Positions 1-9,107 of a DNA stretch of 26,168 nucleotides are shown piece by piece (positions within the stretch are counted from its first letter, which is position 1; each line of letters starts with the position of its first letter). Both the position numbers and the translations under genes were made by a program. The notes below the pieces were generated by a model that made no database searches, was not told the origin of the DNA, and saw only the letters and a list, made by a program, of their open reading frames with translations. Source of the stretch: Cymbomonas tetramitiformis (taxonomy: Eukaryota; Chlorophyta; Pyramimonadophyceae; Pyramimonadales; Pyramimonadaceae); the NCBI GenBank assembly GCA_001247695.2, contig LGRX02012879.1, forward strand, positions 1 to 26,168, written 5' to 3'.

Positions 1-2
1 TG

Positions 3-1343
3 GGGCAGAACCGGCAGGTGGACACGTTCTGGACAGATTGTCTGAAGGAACAGTGGAGGGGTCGCGTGGTGTGGTGTAACCCACCCTTCTCGGATTCCAA
101 GGTGAGCATTGCTGACATCCTAAGACACTATGCTTCAGAGGCCCGACACGCTCCCCAGAGCACAGCCGCGCTGTTCCTGTTGCCTGACTTCCCGCAGGCT
201 GACTGGCGGCCCCTGCTGCGAGAGTACGGAATGAAAATTGCAGAGACCATACCCCGAGTGAACGAGCAAGGGGAGCCCAACCGGATGTTCGTCTCTCCTG
301 GCGAAGAAAGGGGACACCGTACAGCCCTGCAAGAGTTGCCCATTCCATGGCCCGTCTTGGTAGTGTTGGCTTAGCCGCAGCGAAAGCACTTTGAAGAGAT
401 CACAGCCCCAAGGGAGAGACCCTCAGCATCACCAGCGGTAACTCTCAAGGGCGCAGCAGCCAAGATCAGGGACCAGGCAGGAGTGGTGGAACCAGGCATG
501 TTTCTGCGTGCCTTACGAGCAGAGCACAGGCGCAGTGAGTACCTTTCAGCTCTGAAGCAGGAACTACTGGCCACTCAACATCACCGCACCGAGCATTTTC
601 GACTGGTGAGTAACATCATCTGGAGAGTGGCGGAAGGGCGCTATCAGGTGGTCTTGGCTCCCGACTCCCCTCTGAGAGAGCTGGTCTTGAGGGAGGCTCA
701 TGAAGCACCTGCAGCCGGCCACACAGGGAGGGACAAGACCCTGGACAGAGTCAGGCGACGATTCTGGTGGCCGCGTATGGATCTGGACGTAGCTGAATGG
801 GTGAAGACGTGTGTAACCTGCCAGCAAACCCAGCCGCGCCAGGGATACCCAGCAGGCTTGTTACAGCCTCACTCTGTGCCTAGTCGATTGTGGGAAGTGG
901 TGAGTATAGACTTTGTTACTGGGCTCCCCACGACAGAGAGAGGTGTGAACGCCTTCGCCACCTTTACTTGTAAACTGAGTAAGATGGTGCACGTGGTCCC
1001 AATGGCGTACAATGATAGCTCAGCGGAGGTGGTGACCAGAATGTTCATGGATGCGGTGTGGCGACTGCACGGAGCCCCAATGAAGATTGTGTGCGACCGG
1101 GACCCGCGCTTTCGAGATGCTCTGACCCAGGAGTTCATGCGACTGATGGGCGTGAAGGTAGCCAGCACCACACCCTTATCACCCGCAGAGTGATGGCCAG
1201 GCGGAGCGCAGTAACCACACTGTGGAGCGCATGCTGCGTTGCTACGTGGCAGAGAACCAGGAGGATTGGGACCTGTGGGTGGCTCCAGTGGAGTACGCCA
1301 TCAACGACTCCAAGTCGGCAGTGACAGGGTTCTCACCGTTCGA
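3..1343 (+). pseudogene. Element A pol: Dam-like domain + integrase (broken)
   Basis: Partial pol polyprotein, open at the left edge. The first ~110 residues resemble the phage Dam / DNA N6-adenine methyltransferase family: WCNPPF at about 72-89 is the (N/D)PP(Y/F/W) catalytic motif IV, followed by a LLPD segment. An in-frame TAG at 372-374 follows, then the same frame stays open from 375 to 1193. Integrase: HHCC zinc finger (the two His about 690-713, CVTC near 810-821), then the DDE core with Asp at 909-911, Asp at 1095-1097 (spacing 61) and Glu at 1204-1206 (spacing 35). An extra T at 1176/1177 (CCCTTATC) shifts the frame, so the TGA at 1191-1193 is caused by the insertion. Beyond it the reading continues in the other frame to 1343, where element B interrupts it. 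Two lesions plus the insertion make it non-functional as read. Confidence 0.9.
1339..1343. repeat. Left target-site duplication of element B (TTCGA)
   Basis: TTCGA here is repeated at 16466-16470, directly outside the two LTR ends of B. Five-base duplications are usual for Ty3/gypsy integrases. Confidence 0.95.
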
Positions 1344-1659
1344 TGTGCCAGGAGGCACGACGTACCTGCTGAGACACCCATAGTAGGGGGGTCTGATTTC
1401 GATGAGAATAAGAGTAGCGAACTATTAGGGAAATTAGTGAGTGGATGTGACATTGCCTGAGCGAACAGTTGGGGAAAATAATATGTGAGCTCAGAGGAGA
1501 GAATAAAGAGAGGTAACAGAGTTGGTCTCTTGGACTTGGACAGCAAATGATATAACTCTTGCTGTCTGGGTTTATGTTAAATAGTATATCTGAATATATG
1601 ATATGATTCCTCAAGATAATAGAGGATAATAGTTTACTCCTGGGAATTCCCCTGGGACA
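1344..1659 (+). repeat. 5' LTR of element B
   Basis: 316 bp, starting TGTGCCAGG and ending CCTGGGACA, an imperfect terminal inverted repeat with TG...CA ends. By eye I found no difference from the copy at 16150-16465. AATAAA at 1502-1507 is a possible polyadenylation signal and TATAAC at 1551 a possible TATA-like site; their order is the reverse of what is usual, so neither assignment is firm. The LTR should hold the promoter for the genomic RNA. Confidence 0.95.
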
Positions 1660-1662
1660 ATT

Positions 1663-1676
1663 TGGTATCTTTGGCG
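1663..1676 (+). other. Candidate primer binding site of element B
   Basis: TGGTATCTTTGGCG begins three bases after the 5' LTR. The leading TGG fits the CCA end of a tRNA, and TGGTATC matches the start of the PBS that many plant LTR elements use with methionine tRNA; the rest differs. Minus-strand DNA synthesis would start here. Confidence 0.55.
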
Positions 1677-2255
1677 TGTGAGCGTCTTTTTAGCTCGCTC
1701 TAGCTCGTGCATGCACTGTACGGACCTGTGGATAACTACCTTCTTACTTCGTTGGCGCTTCGGGTGTGTTCTGTGGGCGGATTACGGTGCTATTTGCAGC
1801 TTTTACGGGTTAGCGTCCTTGAGGCGGGACCGTATTTGGCTGCGCATGCACACGTTTTTGGCCTATTTTTTGGGCTCGCTCGCGCTCGCTATTCTGATAT
1901 TTGGGCTCGTTCGCCGGTGCATGCACAGCCGATATTCGTGAGATATCCTTTGGTGGTGCTCAAATAATTGTTTCAAAGTCACAGGCGCACTTGCGTGTAC
2001 TTTCTCAGCTGCAACGGTTGTATTTGGCTGTTTTGTGCGTGCATCGACCGGTTATTTTGGCCTTTTATGCTGTGCATCGGCAAAGTGAACTCTATGTACC
2101 GGTGCAGGGGAGCCTTGTGGACGGTTCTGGGTACGTTTGGGTGTTATTTTTGATACGGCAGGATATTAATTGCGGGCCGTTTTCTTGCCCAAGCTGCGGT
2201 ATTTCGACCTTTTGGACGTGCATCTACAGCGTTCTTGGCGTATTTTGGGTGCATC

Positions 2256-2905
2256 TGTACTAGGGTACATCACGAGTCAGTACGAGAGACAGGCGTGTCA
2301 GAATGACGAGTGACAGAAACGATGACAGTCACCAACCGGAAATGATGACTGTCACCAGCATGACCGAATGACACAGGTGACTGGCAGAATTGACAAAGGT
2401 GACCGACAGAAGTGACTGACTCAAATGTGACATTTGAATATCTGCACCTACAGCAGATCCGACTTGAGAGAATTTGTGGGAGACCATTTAGGATAACTGG
2501 AGGGAATCGAGGAGGACCTCAGTTATACAGTCACATCAGCAGATCTGTGAGTATTCAAATGAGAGACTTGGGAGGTGACAGTCAGAAACATTTAAGTACT
2601 TATGACAGATCCCAGCTGATTGGTTGTTGCAGTCAGCAATGACTGAACACATGAAGTGGCATGGCAAGGACGAGTTACCTTAAGTAGAGAGCTGTGCAAG
2701 CTCTCGGGTGGAGTTTAAATTTGTCGTACATTGCAGCCACCTCTGTGGCTGTTAGGCAACTTGACCAAAAGAGTAATTAAAAAGATCCGATTCATATATA
2801 TATATATATCATGCTTACAGCAATATATATCTCTTTGTAGGACTGAACTAGGTTCCCTGCATTGTGTAAGTAGTCTTAGAAGCTCTTAGAGAGCACCCCC
2901 GAACA
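2256..2905 (+). mobile_element. Solo LTR of an A-like family inside the element B leader
   Basis: 650 bp, starting TGTACTAGGGTA and ending GCACCCCCGAACA, flanked by GCATC at 2251-2255 and again at 2906-2910, which fits a 5-bp target duplication. Start, end and several interior blocks match the 3' LTR of element A (18452-19053), including GATCCGATTCA followed by an AT-rich stretch, GAACTAGGTTCCCTG, and the last ~35 bp; the interior is clearly diverged, so it is a related family and not the same one. No internal region is present, so it is a solo LTR left by LTR-LTR recombination. The first ~170 bp carry about a dozen TGAC motifs. A TA dinucleotide tract lies at 2794-2809. Caveat: GCATC recurs in the leader, so the duplication is slightly less telling than usual. 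Confidence 0.9.
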
Positions 2906-3854
2906 GCATCAGCAAGCGCAGACTCGGTGGTGAAGTATTTCGGGGGGGAGAGAAGCTTTCCGACCTTTTTAGTGAATTTTTTATGGCAGTTTTACATAAA
3001 TTCTGACCTCAAACACACTGGAATTCGGTTCGGAATAGCCTTTTTTTTTCTGAAATACTTGCTGTGGATCCACTCCCACCATACTTAAGCAGCCACCATA
3101 CTCAAGCAAGGAAAGTGCATGGACCTTCTTAGCTTATATCCTGGCTTCCAACAACTTTTGCACGACTTTTATGGGTTATCTACAACTTTTCTAGCCCTCA
3201 CCAACCCATAGAACAGCCTCAAACAGCTTATTTCTTCAAAAAATATGTGTGCATTCACTCCTTTTTGGTCCATCAACAAGGAGTTTTGAGAGTGGATCGA
3301 CTCCCTAGACTTCAATATTGGGCTTTATACAGTGTTCTTACTTTATTGCAACAAGTATGGATATTGTTTATTGGTCTTAAACAGTTCCCACCGTTCTACA
3401 GCCCTTTGGTGCTTCTTTTGGCTGGTGCATGTACCCTTTTCAGCCCCAAAATAGCCCTTTTTGGCTCTTAACAGACTGGCAAATGGTGGTTTCTGGACAG
3501 TACTGCTGGTTTATTCTCCATATATGAACTCTGCTGGAATATTTCTGGAGTATATGCACTTATGCAACCTTCTGGGACCTATCTGGACACTTTTGGCTGC
3601 AGCATGCACTCTCCATCCACACCTAGCACTTGAAAACTGTGTCGCGGAGCCCTGGCGAATTTTCTAGAAATGGACAGAAGTGAAGTAAGGACTACGTTGA
3701 CAACATAAAAAGTACTTCTTCAACTCTGTTTTCACTCCCAATAGTGTTACAAGCAACCTCAGCAGCTGGCAGCAAGTGTGCTTTCGGCTGCTGAACATAC
3801 ATCCACTTCCAGCCCCCTTAACACTGTGGGCTATTTTTAGTAACCTACAAGCAT

Positions 3855-4085
3855 ATGGCCATATCCTTTGGTATTGGTGACACGTACAGACGACAGTGGT
3901 GGAAGCAGGGCTTTGACAAGTGGGTCTACCCTCCTGGACCTCTTCAGCAACCTGGTATTCCATTTGGCGGCTTCCCTCCTTCACCTTCAGTGTCCCCCAC
4001 TACGTCGGACGACGAAGAGGACCCGTTCACACTTCCTGAAGGTTTCCAGCCCCTACTGTTACCTCAACCTCCACAACAGAACTAG
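3855..4085 (+). CDS. Short Pro-rich ORF, possible true N-terminus of element B Gag
   Basis: 76 codons from ATG (3855) to TAG (4083-4085). It contains aromatic/basic residues (RRQWWKQGF), then Pro/Gly-rich sequence and an acidic SDDEED stretch, ending in PQPPQQ. This composition matches the Pro-rich protein that begins 17 bp later in another frame at 4103, so it may be the start of the same Gag protein separated by a stop and a frame change, or an independent upstream ORF. No known domain. Moderate to low confidence. Confidence 0.4.
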   Translation: MAISFGIGDTYRRQWWKQGFDKWVYPPGPLQQPGIPFGGFPPSPSVSPTTSDDEEDPFTLPEGFQPLLLPQPPQQN

Positions 4086-4102
4086 CCTGCCTATTTCCAG
4101 AT

Positions 4103-5714
4103 ATGCAGCCGCCCTACGACCCATACGCCGTACCCCCGTCTCCATTCACCTTTCCACCCTCCACCACCGGACCTGCAGTACTCATGGCCCCAGGGCAGCC
4201 CAGTCCCCTGCCATATCAACCACCTCAGGTCCCCCTCGCAGACCCCCGCCTTACTCCACTCAGCCCTTACCCACAGCCACATCCCTCAGGAACCGTCCCG
4301 GTGTACCACACCCCAGCAGCAGTCCCTGGACCGGTCCCCGCTGTACCATGGACCTGGTCTGGGGGTTTCCCCTTCGGGGGGGTTCCCTCCCCTTACGCCC
4401 CTGCACTTCACTCCCCGGCTCAGACGCTGCCAGGGACTGCTAGGAGTGCTGAGGAGGCGGCACGCTGGCTGGCGTATCGTCGGCAGGAAGAGGCGGCGGT
4501 GCTGGCTGCGTCAGGCTTGCAGGTGGGAGCTCAGGCCACCTATGGTGCTGGAGGGGTGCTCGCAGAGCGCCCCGGCACGGGCTACCCAGCAGGGGCCTTT
4601 CGTACCACTGGAGGGGTGCACGCAGAGCACCCCGGTGAGGGCTTCCCTGCAGGGGCCCACGCGACGAACGCTGGAGGGGTACAGGAGGATGAGCCGGAAG
4701 AGGAGCCTGTCGCAGACAATCCCTGCCCTCACGATGAGTACCTGAGAGCAGGGGGCTACAGTGACGTAGACCCCGACAACCCATTTGGCCGTAGTGCTGG
4801 CGAGGAGTCTGCGTATGAGTACGAGGCGGACCCCAACGACTAAGACGAGTATCTGCGGGCGGGGGGCCACAGTGACGTGGACCCCGACGATCCGTACGGG
4901 GAAGGGCAGCGCTGGGACGAGGTAGATGACGAGGAGGAGGAGCAGGAGGAGCTGGTCGTCTCCATCACTGCGTCAGCCTCAGCGCAGCGCGTTGTCACTG
5001 TTGGCGTGGACGAGACGTCCGCAGCACCGCCACAACCGCCTGAAGTGTTCGTCTCGAACAACGCAGGGCGTCGGCGGTCTCGTCGTTCGTCGGGACCGGG
5101 GAGCTGGGACGAGCGCAACCTACCTTTCCGCGAGGAGTCCGACTCCAATTCTGGCGGGGGCTCTTCGTCCGCCTCGCAGACGTCCTCGTCGAGGTCATCA
5201 AAATCCTCGAGGTCGTCTAAGTCGGGCAGGAGCGGGCAGAGTGACAGACTTAGTGACCGTGCCCGCAAGCATCGCGACGCCAAGGAGAGGAAGCGGAGGC
5301 TGCGGCGTCGAGAGCGTGACGAAGGGCGGACCCTTACCCCTGCAGCCCTAGCGGCCACCTTCAGGGAATGCCTGAAGGAGTTCCACAGCCAAGGGGGGGG
5401 CACACGCACGGTCCGCTCCTGCAGACCCCACAGCTGAGACCGCCAGTGCAGACCCCCAGGCCGGGGTTAATTCAGTCGCTGGAGGGGTGCCCGCGGAGCA
5501 CTCCGGCGCGGATCCACCAACGGGGGTCATTTCAGACGCTGGAGGGGTGCACGCAGAGCACCCCGGCGCAGACCCCCCAGCGGGGATCGCTTCGGTTGAT
5601 CCGCAGCTGGCGGAGGGCGGGGGGGAGATTCACCCGCAGCGAGCTGGTGTTGCCCCCCTGACCGCGGTGGTGGCCCCCGATGTGGGGGTGCAAACTGGGC
5701 AGCCCGGCGGCTGA
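4103..5714 (+). pseudogene. Element B Gag N-terminal region, Pro-rich and acidic, broken
   Basis: Starts at ATG 4103 and is readable to 5714 through two lesions. It begins Pro/Tyr-rich (about residues 1-110), then has 20-21-residue repeats of the type AGGVxAExPG (units at 4547, 4607 and 4670), then two copies of a DEYLRAGG-SDVDPD motif at about 4734-4780 and 4844-4890. Between those copies lies an in-frame TAA at 4841-4843. Next come an acidic stretch, a Ser-rich stretch and a strongly basic Arg/Lys region at about 5270-5320. At the 8-G run 5393-5400 the sensible frame moves by one base: beyond it the same AGGV...HPGAD repeats appear again at 5478 and 5538, in the frame that leads into Gag. 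A TGA at 5712-5714 separates it from the next segment, in the same frame. Function unknown; probably the N-terminal extension of Gag. Confidence 0.7.
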
Positions 5715-8171
5715 GGAGGAGCTGGAGTCAGCAACGGGGACGTGACCCTGCAGCAGACGGCGGGCAAGGGCAGCGCCACACGAGAGCGCGAGACCGTTGG
5801 CTCCCGCCAACTGGCCCGGCTACGAAGGCAGTCCCTGGAGACGGTGGTGGTTCTCGGGTCTGGTGAAGGAACCCCTGCTGACCACACCCCAGGCACTGAC
5901 TCGGCAGCTGCCGTTCGACATGTGAACTTCCGTGAGGCGGCGAACGGGACCCCTGATGGTCCTGGTGGAGTGACGCCTGGCGGGCCCTCAGCGGAGCTGC
6001 CTCCCCCTGCACATGACCCTGCTGTACCAGCACTTGGAGGTGGCGATGGGGGATGTGCACCACCTGGACCTCCGACAGCTGCTCCCTTGCCACCCGCGGT
6101 GCCACTCCCAATGCCCAGTGGGCCACCGCCACCTCCTCCTCCTCCTCCACCTGGTAGCACGCTTGCGTTACCAGCACCAGAGCATGATGGTGGAGGTCGT
6201 GATGGGTCACCAGGGAGACCTCCCCCTCCCCCTCCATCTGGTCGAGGTGGGCATCGAGGGCGGGCCCTACTGGCCACACGAGATGGCCACACTCTGTGGG
6301 TACCGCAGCCTTGGGGGGACACTGGATACCTCGGACTCGGAATGCCGACGGCTACGGTCAGATCGGCCGCAGATGGTGGCCTTGACCTCTTCTACAAGGC
6401 TATCCTCTTGCTGGGGGTATCACTGAGGGAGTACCTTGACATGGGGGGCACTGTGGCACAGCCGCCAGTCATGCTGATGACCCCGGAGATGGAGACGCAT
6501 GCGTGGGTGGTGGACCGGGGCGTGGTGGACGCGGCCCTGCTGGCATACCGCAGTAGGCCTGCGGGCTCAGGACACCCCCGCCCGGAATGGAAGCACGTCT
6601 CCAGTACCCCTGAGTCCGAGATGCACCTCCTGGATCCCGACTGTCTTACAGCATGGGCCGAGGTGGAGCAGTCGGAGTGGTATCGGCAGCTGCAGTCACG
6701 GTCAACTCCTACGCCGACTCCAACCCCGCCTCCATCTGATGGTCGAGCCCATTTTCTAGCTCTGACGGCAGCCCCCACCTCTGTGCATCATCCGACGACC
6801 CCCGCGCCTGCGACGGCTCCGACTAACCTTGGTTCACGTCACCCTCGACCTCATCTTTCACCTAACGCAGCAACCTTTACCCCTGCAGCTGCTTCATCGT
6901 CCACCGCGGGAGAGCCCAGCAGCCGTGACCTCATCGGCGAGCAGAAGGTGGAGGACGCGCTGCTGAAGCTCGTGAACAAGCTGCCGAAGTTCCCTGCAGA
7001 AGGGGATTTGTCCGAAGACGACAAGGTCAACCAGCTGGAGGCCTTCTCTCGAAAGGTCCAGAACTTACTGGACAACAAGCTGGTGATGAGGGCGTGCCGC
7101 CAAGCTAGCTGCACCGGTGAGGGATACATTACCTCCGTCCCTGACATCATGTGGATTGTGGCGGAGGAGTGTTTGCGAGGTGAGCAGCGGGAGTTTGTGG
7201 AGAAGGCCGCGGGAGGTGTCGGCACGTCAGCGGGGTGGATACAACGGTACGCTGACGCCGACATATTCTTCGGGGACCTGGCCCTCAGCCTGCTGGCCAT
7301 CGAGAAGCTGCAGAAGCTGCGTGATGGACTCACCCGAAGACAGTCGAGTAAGGAGACGGCCAACGCTTACCACTCGCGACTGTCTGCGCGACAGCGCACC
7401 GTGAACTTCCTGGCCAAGGTAGTGCCTGGTTGTGTGCCCGTCTCCGACGAGGATTTCGGCCACCACTTCTGGCGGGGGTTGGTGCACCACAGCAAGGTGG
7501 GGCTGGAAATGAGGAGGGTGAACCTGGATCTCAATGATCCAGGGGAGTGGGAGGATCGGGCACGTGCTGAAGGGCACAGCCGAGGCGTTACCTCGGCTGT
7601 TCTCAAGGTGCTCGAGTTCGCCAGTGACATCGAGGCGAGCAAGGCATCCAAGGCGGCGGACGCAGCCAGCGGAAGAGCCCCAGCACCTTCTGCACCTTTC
7701 TGGCAGCAACGTCGAGGACGTGCCCTGAATGCACTGACGGAGTCTGAGCTCGATCTGGCCGCGGCATCCACACCTCCTCCTCCACCTGGACTGCCCCTTC
7801 CTGGTGCTCCACCTGGCCTCCCGGCTCCAGAGACACGGGAGTGCTACGCGTGTGGAAGGCGTGGACATCTGGTGCGGGATTGCAAGGACGCGGCCAAGCT
7901 GGCTGCGTGGAAGGCGAACGCTCCTAAAAGGTTGTCTCGAGACAGGCGACAGGTGGCCGCTATGTTCTTCGCCATGGCACACGACGAGGACATCTCGTGG
8001 GCACCGGCGGAGCTGCGGGGAGAAGTGGAGGCCCTTGCAGCCGCAGACGTCAACGCTGTTCTAGAGTTGGCGGCTCTCACTGATTGTACGGATCTGGTGG
8101 AGGGCATCATTGAGGCGCAGCGGGCGTCCCCGGCAGCCGGCGAGTTGCCGGCCGACTCGGATCGGCAATAG
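5715..8171 (+). CDS. gag: Element B Gag (capsid/nucleocapsid) with CCHC zinc knuckle
   Basis: Frame open from 5715 to TAG at 8169-8171; the 809-residue reading from GTG 5742 is only a convenient start, since the frame joins the upstream Gag region across the TGA at 5712. Residue numbers from 5742: a Gly/Pro-rich N-terminal part with a run of about 10 Pro near residue 128, a Thr/Pro-rich linker, a helical capsid-like region at about 400-640, and one zinc knuckle at C701, C704, H709 and C714 (CX2CX4HX4C), typical of nucleocapsid and used to bind genomic RNA. A second Pro-rich segment (near 675-690) precedes the knuckle. The stop context is CAA TAG GGT, and the same frame continues open for more than 900 bases, so readthrough into a Gag-Pol product is possible but unproven. 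Confidence 0.85.
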   Translation, partial: GGAGVSNGDVTLQQTAGKGSATRERETVGSRQLARLRRQSLETVVVLGSGEGTPADHTPGTDSAAAVRHVNFREAANGTPDGPGGVTPGGPSAELPPPAHDPAVPALGGGDGGCAPPGPPTAAPLPPAVPLPMPSGPPPPPPPPPPGSTLALPAPEHDGGGRDGSPGRPPPPPPSGRGGHRGRALLATRDGHTLWVPQPWGDTGYLGLGMPTATVRSAADGGLDLFYKAILLLGVSLREYLDMGGTVAQPPVMLMTPEMETHAWVVDRGVVDAALLAYRSRPAGSGHPRPEWKHVSSTPESEMHLLDPDCLTAWAEVEQSEWYRQLQSRSTPTPTPTPPPSDGRAHFLALTAAPTSVHHPTTPAPATAPTNLGSRHPRPHLSPNAATFTPAAASSSTAGEPSSRDLIGEQKVEDALLKLVNKLPKFPAEGDLSEDDKVNQLEAFSRKVQNLLDNKLVMRACRQASCTGEGYITSVPDIMWIVAEECLRGEQREFVEKAAGGVGTSAGWIQRYADADIFFGDLALSLLAIEKLQKLRDGLTRRQSSKETANAYHSRLSARQRTVNFLAKVVPGCVPVSDEDFGHHFWRGLVHHSKVGLEMRRVNLDLNDPGEWEDRARAEGHSRGVTSAVLKVLEFASDIEASKASKAADAASGRAPAPSAPFWQQRRGRALNALTESELDLAAASTPPPPPGLPLPGAPPGLPAPETRECYACGRRGHLVRDCKDAAKLAAWKANAPKRLSRDRRQVAAMFFAMAHDEDISWAPAELRGEVEALAAADVNAVLELAALTDCTDLVEGIIEAQRASPAAGELPADSDRQ

Positions 8172-9107
8172 GGTCTGAGGACCCTTTCGGCTGAGGGGCC
8201 AGAAAGTGACACTGGACGTCGCTCTCTTGCCGAAGCCCCTCAACCGGCTCCCGCAGCGGCGGGGGTAAACCCCATCATCGACGACCCCATGCCTGAGCAC
8301 TACTCCGTACTAGAACCCTGGGCCTACGAGGGTATCTACAGGCCCTGCTTGGCCGCAGTGTCTGACCGTTTGAATGCTTGGCACTTCAGGCGGCCAGTGG
8401 GGGCGCTTTCCATGGAAGTGTTGATGATGCGACTGCGCAAAAGCCTGAAGCGCAAGTCGACGACGGGGATCCGTACTGCACTGGAACGGATGCAACAAGG
8501 TCGTGGCATGAGGTCGTCTGCCGCGCCAGCTCGGAGGTACAAGAGACGGTGCGAGCTGGACAACTTCAGGAATGAGGTGGACCTGATGTGCCTGCAGAAG
8601 CAAGCCCCGGCCCACCACACTCCGTTGGGCACGCTGCCACTGCCGACGCGGCAACAGCGCATGGTCGAGCACGTGTCGGCACTGTTGCAGGGCCCTTCGA
8701 GGTCACGTGGGATGTGCAACGACTCCCAGCAGGTTCGGGCACTGGACCTGGCGGAGACACGGGCCCACGATCTATCCCTTGCGTGGGACGAGATGACTTC
8801 GGCGGAGCAGGCTGACACCCTGCAGCAGGATGCCCCGATAGGGCACCGCGCGTGGGAAGCGGAGGGCTTTTGCGCTGGCGCGGCCGACAGCGTGGGATGC
8901 CGGCGGAGGAATCGCTGGCCGTCATGGACTCGCCCCCCTACCCTTGGGCTACGGGGGATGTTGGTGGAAACTCCGTGGGAGTGCCCGCGGCTTCTGTTTC
9001 GGCCACGGGGACCATCCCTGGCACAGGGGGGGACATCCCCGGGATGCCGGATGCATGGTGCAGCTTGTACAGAGTGCACCAGTACCGTGAGAGGCAGTCG
9101 GCGGTGA
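8172..9107 (+). CDS. Readthrough extension after Gag (pre-protease region), function unknown
   Basis: The Gag frame continues without a stop from the codon after TAG 8169-8171 to TGA 9105-9107. The first ATG inside is at 8289. The part up to about 8890 has normal protein composition: a basic stretch (RLRKSLKRK) followed by mixed helical sequence. After that, the frame beginning near 8893 (ATG CCG GCG GAG) looks like the genuine continuation into protease, so the last ~200 bases of this frame are probably out of phase. It could be the linker between Gag and protease reached by UAG readthrough and a -1 frame change, or a region broken by a 1-base deletion. I recognise no domain. Confidence 0.5.
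   Translation, partial: GLRTLSAEGPESDTGRRSLAEAPQPAPAAAGVNPIIDDPMPEHYSVLEPWAYEGIYRPCLAAVSDRLNAWHFRRPVGALSMEVLMMRLRKSLKRKSTTGIRTALERMQQGRGMRSSAAPARRYKRRCELDNFRNEVDLMCLQKQAPAHHTPLGTLPLPTRQQRMVEHVSALLQGPSRSRGMCNDSQQVRALDLAETRAHDLSLAWDEMTSAEQADTLQQDAPIGHRAWEAEGFCAGAADSVGCRRRNRWPSWTRPPTLGLRGMLVETPWECPRLLFRPRGPSLAQGGTSPGCRMHGAACTECTSTVRGSRR

Larger units (their letters stand above)
1..1343 (+). mobile_element. Element A, left fragment (Ty3/gypsy chromovirus, interrupted by element B)
   Basis: Internal part of a Ty3/gypsy LTR retrotransposon that enters the window inside pol and is cut at 1343 by insertion of element B. The fragment encodes a Dam-like domain followed by integrase. Its continuation is at 16466-19053: the codon split at the junction (GA at 1342-1343 plus A at 16471) rejoins without gap once B and one copy of TTCGA are removed. 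The 5' LTR, gag, RT and RNase H of A lie left of the window. A is older than B because B interrupts it, and its pol carries a stop at 372-374 and a 1-bp insertion at 1176/1177. Confidence 0.93.
1660..3854 (+). other. Long repetitive leader (5' UTR) of element B
   Basis: About 2.2 kb between the LTR and the first plausible Gag start, T-rich on the sense strand and without convincing coding potential; the open frames in it are short and unlike any retroelement protein. It contains a recurring degenerate motif of the type TTTTGGCnnntGCATGCAC (GCATGCAC at 1709, 1844, 1919 and about 3602; GCATC or GCATG variants at about 2040, 2074, 2219, 2251 and 3427). A solo LTR of another family is inserted at 2256-2905. 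Leaders of this kind may carry packaging or translation signals, but I cannot assign any. Confidence 0.7.

Noticed and set aside
1678..2263. Overlapping small ORFs in the B leader
   Set aside because: Repetitive T-rich leader sequence; hydrophobic translations without any domain.
2412..2642. 76-codon ORF
   Set aside because: Lies wholly within the solo LTR.
5630..6322. Long reverse-strand ORFs opposite gag
   Set aside because: GC-rich Pro/Gly-coding sense sequence leaves the antisense frame open by composition; no motif.
8850..8900. Programmed -1 frameshift site before protease
   Set aside because: I found no convincing slippery heptamer (the CTTTTGC near 8868 does not fit), so a missing base is at least as likely.
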